Below, piece after piece: positions 61,254 to 64,000 of a stretch of 64,000 nucleotides of DNA (position 1 is its first letter; each line of letters opens with the position of its first letter). The position numbers and the translations under genes were made by a program. The notes below the pieces were generated by a model, which was not told the DNA's origin, searched no databases, and saw only the letters and a program-made list of their open reading frames with translations. The DNA comes from an uncultured Ruminococcus sp. (lineage in GTDB: Bacteria > Bacillota > Clostridia > Lachnospirales > Lachnospiraceae), in NCBI GenBank assembly GCA_900066355.1, contig FMEL01000007.1, positions 1 through 64,000 of the forward strand, written 5' to 3'.

Positions 61254-61765
61254 GGGCCATCGGGGCATTCCTGGTATTTCTTGCATCTGCCGGAATGGGC
61301 TGTCAGGAGAGTCGGAAACTGTCCGAACATATACAGGCATTGGAGGATTATTTACAAGTGATCATCTGTCTGAAAGGTGAGATTCGCTATGGAGGAAGTT
61401 CCCTTCCGGATGCGTTTTGCGAAGCTGCGATGCATTGTTCGGAGAGATATGCTGTTTTTTTGAAAACAGTATCTGAAAAAATGGAAAACCGACAGGAAGA
61501 AGATCCGGGAAGGATTGTACGCCAATGTGCAATGGAATATCTCAGAGAAAATGCGTTGTCAGCAGAAGAAAAGGAACGGATAGCTCAGCTTGGAGAGCGG
61601 CTGGGTTATCTTGACCGGGAGATGCAGCTTCGGCAGCTTTCACTCTATGAAAGTGAATTCGAACGGATGATACAGAAGGCGAAGGAAACTGCTCCGGCAA
61701 AGAAAAAACTGTATCACAGTCTGGGAGTTTTCGGCGGTGCAATGCTTGCGATTCTGTTTTGGTAG
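61247..61765 (+). CDS. spoIIIAB: Stage III sporulation protein AB
   Basis: 172 aa, type II secretion GspF-like component. An N-terminal helix and a C-terminal helix (LGVFGGAMLAILFW) flank a helical domain with SYLERQLQQLxLYE-type LGYLDREMQLRQLSLYESEF (~123-142). The start overlaps spoIIIAA. Confidence 0.9.
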   Translation: MLRAIGAFLVFLASAGMGCQESRKLSEHIQALEDYLQVIICLKGEIRYGGSSLPDAFCEAAMHCSERYAVFLKTVSEKMENRQEEDPGRIVRQCAMEYLRENALSAEEKERIAQLGERLGYLDREMQLRQLSLYESEFERMIQKAKETAPAKKKLYHSLGVFGGAMLAILFW

Positions 61766-61796
61766 GAGGATGAAATCCGGCGGAAGGGGGCGTGGA

Positions 61797-61991
61797 ATGG
61801 AAGTCACGATCATATTTAAAATAGCGGCGGTCGGCATTCTGGTTTCCATTCTGTCGCAGGTGCTGAAACACAGCGGGAGGGACGAGCAGGCATTTATGGT
61901 CAGTCTTGCAGGGCTTCTCATCGTTCTTTTCTGGATTGTTCCCTATATTTATGAACTGTTTCAGAGTATTCAGAAACTGTTTGTGATCTGA
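61797..61991 (+). CDS. spoIIIAC: Stage III sporulation protein AC
   Basis: 64 aa, two membrane helices. It starts MEVTIIFKIAAVGILVSIL, and continues LKHSGRDEQAFMVSLAGLLI, the family signature. AAGGGGG lies 7 nt before ATG 61797, which is preferred over upstream starts. Confidence 0.92.
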   Translation: MEVTIIFKIAAVGILVSILSQVLKHSGRDEQAFMVSLAGLLIVLFWIVPYIYELFQSIQKLFVI

Positions 61992-62004
61992 GAAAGGAGG
62001 CAGT

Positions 62005-62391
62005 ATGGATATCATCCGGGTTTCGATGCTTGGTATGTGTGGTGTGATCATGGGATTTTTCCTGAAAGGAACACGCGCGGAGTATACAGCGTTTATTACG
62101 ATGGGAATCGGAATCATGATTCTCGGACTTGCCGTGGGAAAACTGGAATATCTTTTTCAGACACTGGGAAATCTGCAAAATAGTATTTCTGTCGATCAGG
62201 AATATTTTTATACGTTGATAAAAATGGTGGGGATCACATATATCGGCCAGTTTTCAGCCGGAATCTGCAAGGATGCGGGGCATCAGGCAACTGCGGCACA
62301 GATCGAGCTCTTCTGTAAATTGTCGGTCATGGTATTGAGCATTCCGATCCTTCTGGCACTGCTCGAAACGATTCAGGAGTTTCTGGCATGA
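62005..62391 (+). CDS. spoIIIAD: Stage III sporulation protein AD
   Basis: 128 aa, four helices. MDIIRVSMLGMCGVIMGFFL, YTLIKMVGITYIGQFSAGIC, and DAGHQATAAQIELFCKLSVM are family hallmarks. AAAGGAGG RBS. Overlaps spoIIIAE by 4 nt. Confidence 0.95.
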   Translation: MDIIRVSMLGMCGVIMGFFLKGTRAEYTAFITMGIGIMILGLAVGKLEYLFQTLGNLQNSISVDQEYFYTLIKMVGITYIGQFSAGICKDAGHQATAAQIELFCKLSVMVLSIPILLALLETIQEFLA

Positions 62392-63704
62392 AGAGACTGG
62401 AAGCCCGAGAGGTTCAGTGGTTTCGAGGGGAATATCGGGAAAAAAGGTATAGCGGAGCCAGGCGGGGGAAAGGGAAGAACCGGTATGTTATCTGGCTGTT
62501 GTTCTTGCTGACTTTTACATTGGTATTACCGTCGGTCTTTGTCTGTGCAGAGACGGGGCAGATTACTGAAAAGACAAATACAAATCTTCAACCAGATACA
62601 GTGAAAACAGACCTGCAATCCGACACCATCGACACTACCCGGACCGATACCATGCAAAATCTCCTCGATGATCTGGAACTTACACAGGTGCAGCAAATGC
62701 TGGACGAGATGCTCGGAGAAAACAGTTTTTCACTTACGGATACGCTGGTCAGTCTGACAAGAGGTGAAAAGATTTTTTCTGAAAAAGAACTGCAGGGGAT
62801 TTTTTACCGCATCTTTTTCGGACAGATTGAAAAACAGAAAGGACTTTATATCAGGATACTGCTGCTGATTTTACTCGCGGCAGTTTTTTCGAATTTTGCG
62901 GCAGTTTTTGATAACGGACAGATCGGAGATACCTGTTTTTATGTGGTGTATTTATTGCTTTTTATGGTCTGTATGGATTCTTTTTCCGGCATGAGCCGGG
63001 CACTTCAAAATGTCCTTTCCTGGATGGCGGAATTTATGCGGGGACTGGCTCCTGCCTATTTTCTGACAGTTTCTGTCTCAGCGGGGACGACCAGTGCGGC
63101 AGTTTTTTATGAAGGGGTGCTTTTGCTTGTCTGGCTGGTGCAGAGCCTTCTTCTTGGCATGTTGCTTCCGGGAGTTGGAATGTATGTTTTGTTATCGCTT
63201 ATTAACCATCTGTCAAAAGAAGAAATGCTGGATCGTATGGCGGAACTTTTAAAAACTGTCGTGAACTGGGGACTTAAGACTATGCTCGGGGCAGTTGTCG
63301 GACTTCAGGTAGTGCGTAATCTCGTGGCTCCGGTCATCGATACTCTGAAACGGAGTATGGTCGGAAGGGCGGCCGGTGCGCTTCCGGGGATCGGGAATGC
63401 AGTCAATATGGTGACGGAGCTTGTGCTGACAAGTGCGGTGCTGGTACGCAACTGCCTGGGTGTCGTGATCCTTCTGGCGTTTGTGGCGGTCGGTGTCGGG
63501 CCGGTGATCCATTACGGACTGCAGTCACTTGTGTATCGCTTTCTTGCGGCAGTGGCGCAGCCTGTTTCAGATAAAAGAATCGTCGAGTCACTGGCAACCA
63601 TGGGGGAAGGATGTGCGATGCTTCTGAAAGTACTTTTTACTGCGGAGGTGCTTTGCATGCTGGATTTTGTGATCCTGATGACCAGTGTGGGAGGAGGCGC
63701 ATAA
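62388..63704 (+). CDS. spoIIIAE: Stage III sporulation protein AE
   Basis: 438 aa. Basic start, signal-like helix (~33-52), an external region with Thr/Asp-rich part, then about six to eight helices. LPGVGMYVLLSLINHLSKEE (~264-283) and GAVVGLQVVRNLVAPVIDTL, then GRAAGALPGIGNAVN, are SpoIIIAE signatures. Membrane component of the feeding channel. A Thr/Asp repeat (LQPDTVKTDLQSDTIDTTRT) near 63-85 is an unusual insertion. Start by ATGA overlap with spoIIIAD. Confidence 0.93.
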   Translation: MKRLEAREVQWFRGEYREKRYSGARRGKGKNRYVIWLLFLLTFTLVLPSVFVCAETGQITEKTNTNLQPDTVKTDLQSDTIDTTRTDTMQNLLDDLELTQVQQMLDEMLGENSFSLTDTLVSLTRGEKIFSEKELQGIFYRIFFGQIEKQKGLYIRILLLILLAAVFSNFAAVFDNGQIGDTCFYVVYLLLFMVCMDSFSGMSRALQNVLSWMAEFMRGLAPAYFLTVSVSAGTTSAAVFYEGVLLLVWLVQSLLLGMLLPGVGMYVLLSLINHLSKEEMLDRMAELLKTVVNWGLKTMLGAVVGLQVVRNLVAPVIDTLKRSMVGRAAGALPGIGNAVNMVTELVLTSAVLVRNCLGVVILLAFVAVGVGPVIHYGLQSLVYRFLAAVAQPVSDKRIVESLATMGEGCAMLLKVLFTAEVLCMLDFVILMTSVGGGA

Positions 63705-63707
63705 CAT

Positions 63708-64000
63708 ATGAAAGAATCTTTTTATCAGTGGGTAAAAACGCTGGCAGTTTTTTATATTCTTTTTTCAGCGGTGCTTCATCTGATTCCGGATCCAAAATAT
63801 GAGCGTTACATCCGCTCGTTTATGGGACTGCTTCTGATTTATATTCTGTGTACGCCTGTTTTTGCCGCTTTCGGGAGGGAGAGCGAACTGGCGGGAATTT
63901 TTTCCGGCAGATATACACAGGAAATGCAGACGCTTGAGACAGAGGAAGCAGAAAATCTTCAGGAGTTTTATCTGCGTGAAGGTTATTGCCGGAAAATCGA
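63708..64000 (+). CDS. spoIIIAF: Stage III sporulation protein AF, 3' truncated by window
   Basis: The first 97 residues are present: MKESFYQWVKTLAVFYILFS, then LIPDPKYERYIRSFMGLLLI and a second helix, matching SpoIIIAF (two helices then a soluble ring domain). GGAGG lies ~12 nt before the ATG. The gene continues beyond the window; spoIIIAG and AH are expected next. Confidence 0.9.
   Translation, partial: MKESFYQWVKTLAVFYILFSAVLHLIPDPKYERYIRSFMGLLLIYILCTPVFAAFGRESELAGIFSGRYTQEMQTLETEEAENLQEFYLREGYCRKI

Overview
The window is chromosomal DNA of an anaerobic, spore-forming, low-GC Firmicute, most likely a gut Lachnospiraceae (clostridial cluster XIVa). The evidence is the block rpsF-ssb-rpsR-gdpP-rplI-dnaB, a cotJABC spore-coat operon, the spoIIIA operon at the right edge, a clostridial 2[4Fe-4S] ferredoxin, BioY, Trk potassium uptake, and many secreted proteins with Big_2-type Ig-like repeats. 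No 16S gene is present, so the genus is open.

Layout. 1-950: tRNA-Asn/Glu/Cys cluster abutting a 5'-truncated sulfate-binding-protein remnant. 950-5000 (minus): pyrC, then a cysteine-desulfidase-family gene with an amino-acid symporter. 5200-10400: rpsF-ssb-rpsR, gdpP-rplI-dnaB. 10500-13300: MerR regulator, ferredoxin, DUF1858 protein, mecA, a 75-aa unknown. 13400-20500: secreted GH18 protein, trkA-trkH, mscS, and bioY (with a BirA-type operator) followed by a DUF1284 gene. 20500-26200: Ig-like secreted protein, cotJABC, flavin reductase-like protein, an MFS transporter and an NhaC-type antiporter.

26200-38500 is the most unusual part. Two cobalamin riboswitches, each with a sigma-A promoter and a downstream terminator hairpin, precede (A) a secreted CbiK-type chelatase plus a small secreted NEAT-like protein, and (B) a 1048-aa secreted protein combining four NEAT-like modules with a piece of a BtuF-like binding protein, then a BtuF-like protein, a BtuC/FecCD permease and an ATPase. 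A third NEAT-like/Ig-like protein lies between them on the minus strand. Together they look like a B12-controlled surface capture, metallation and import system for corrinoids, cobalt or another tetrapyrrole. The substrate is inference.

38500-44230: TetR repressor divergent from an MMPL exporter and a secreted heptad-repeat (YhgE-like) protein, with three TGAC-N5-GTCA operators. 44280-49720: ftsW (possibly leaderless), acpP, gltX, a UvrD-like helicase and an Sfp-type phosphopantetheinyl transferase. 49740-50860: a truncated PD-(D/E)XK-like gene and a 63-bp tandem hairpin repeat, flanked by copies of a terminator fragment. 51008-60230: a 2478-aa surface protein with 120-bp internal repeats, closely followed by an O-antigen-ligase-family membrane protein. 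60327-64000: spoIIIAA-AF, the last gene cut by the window edge.
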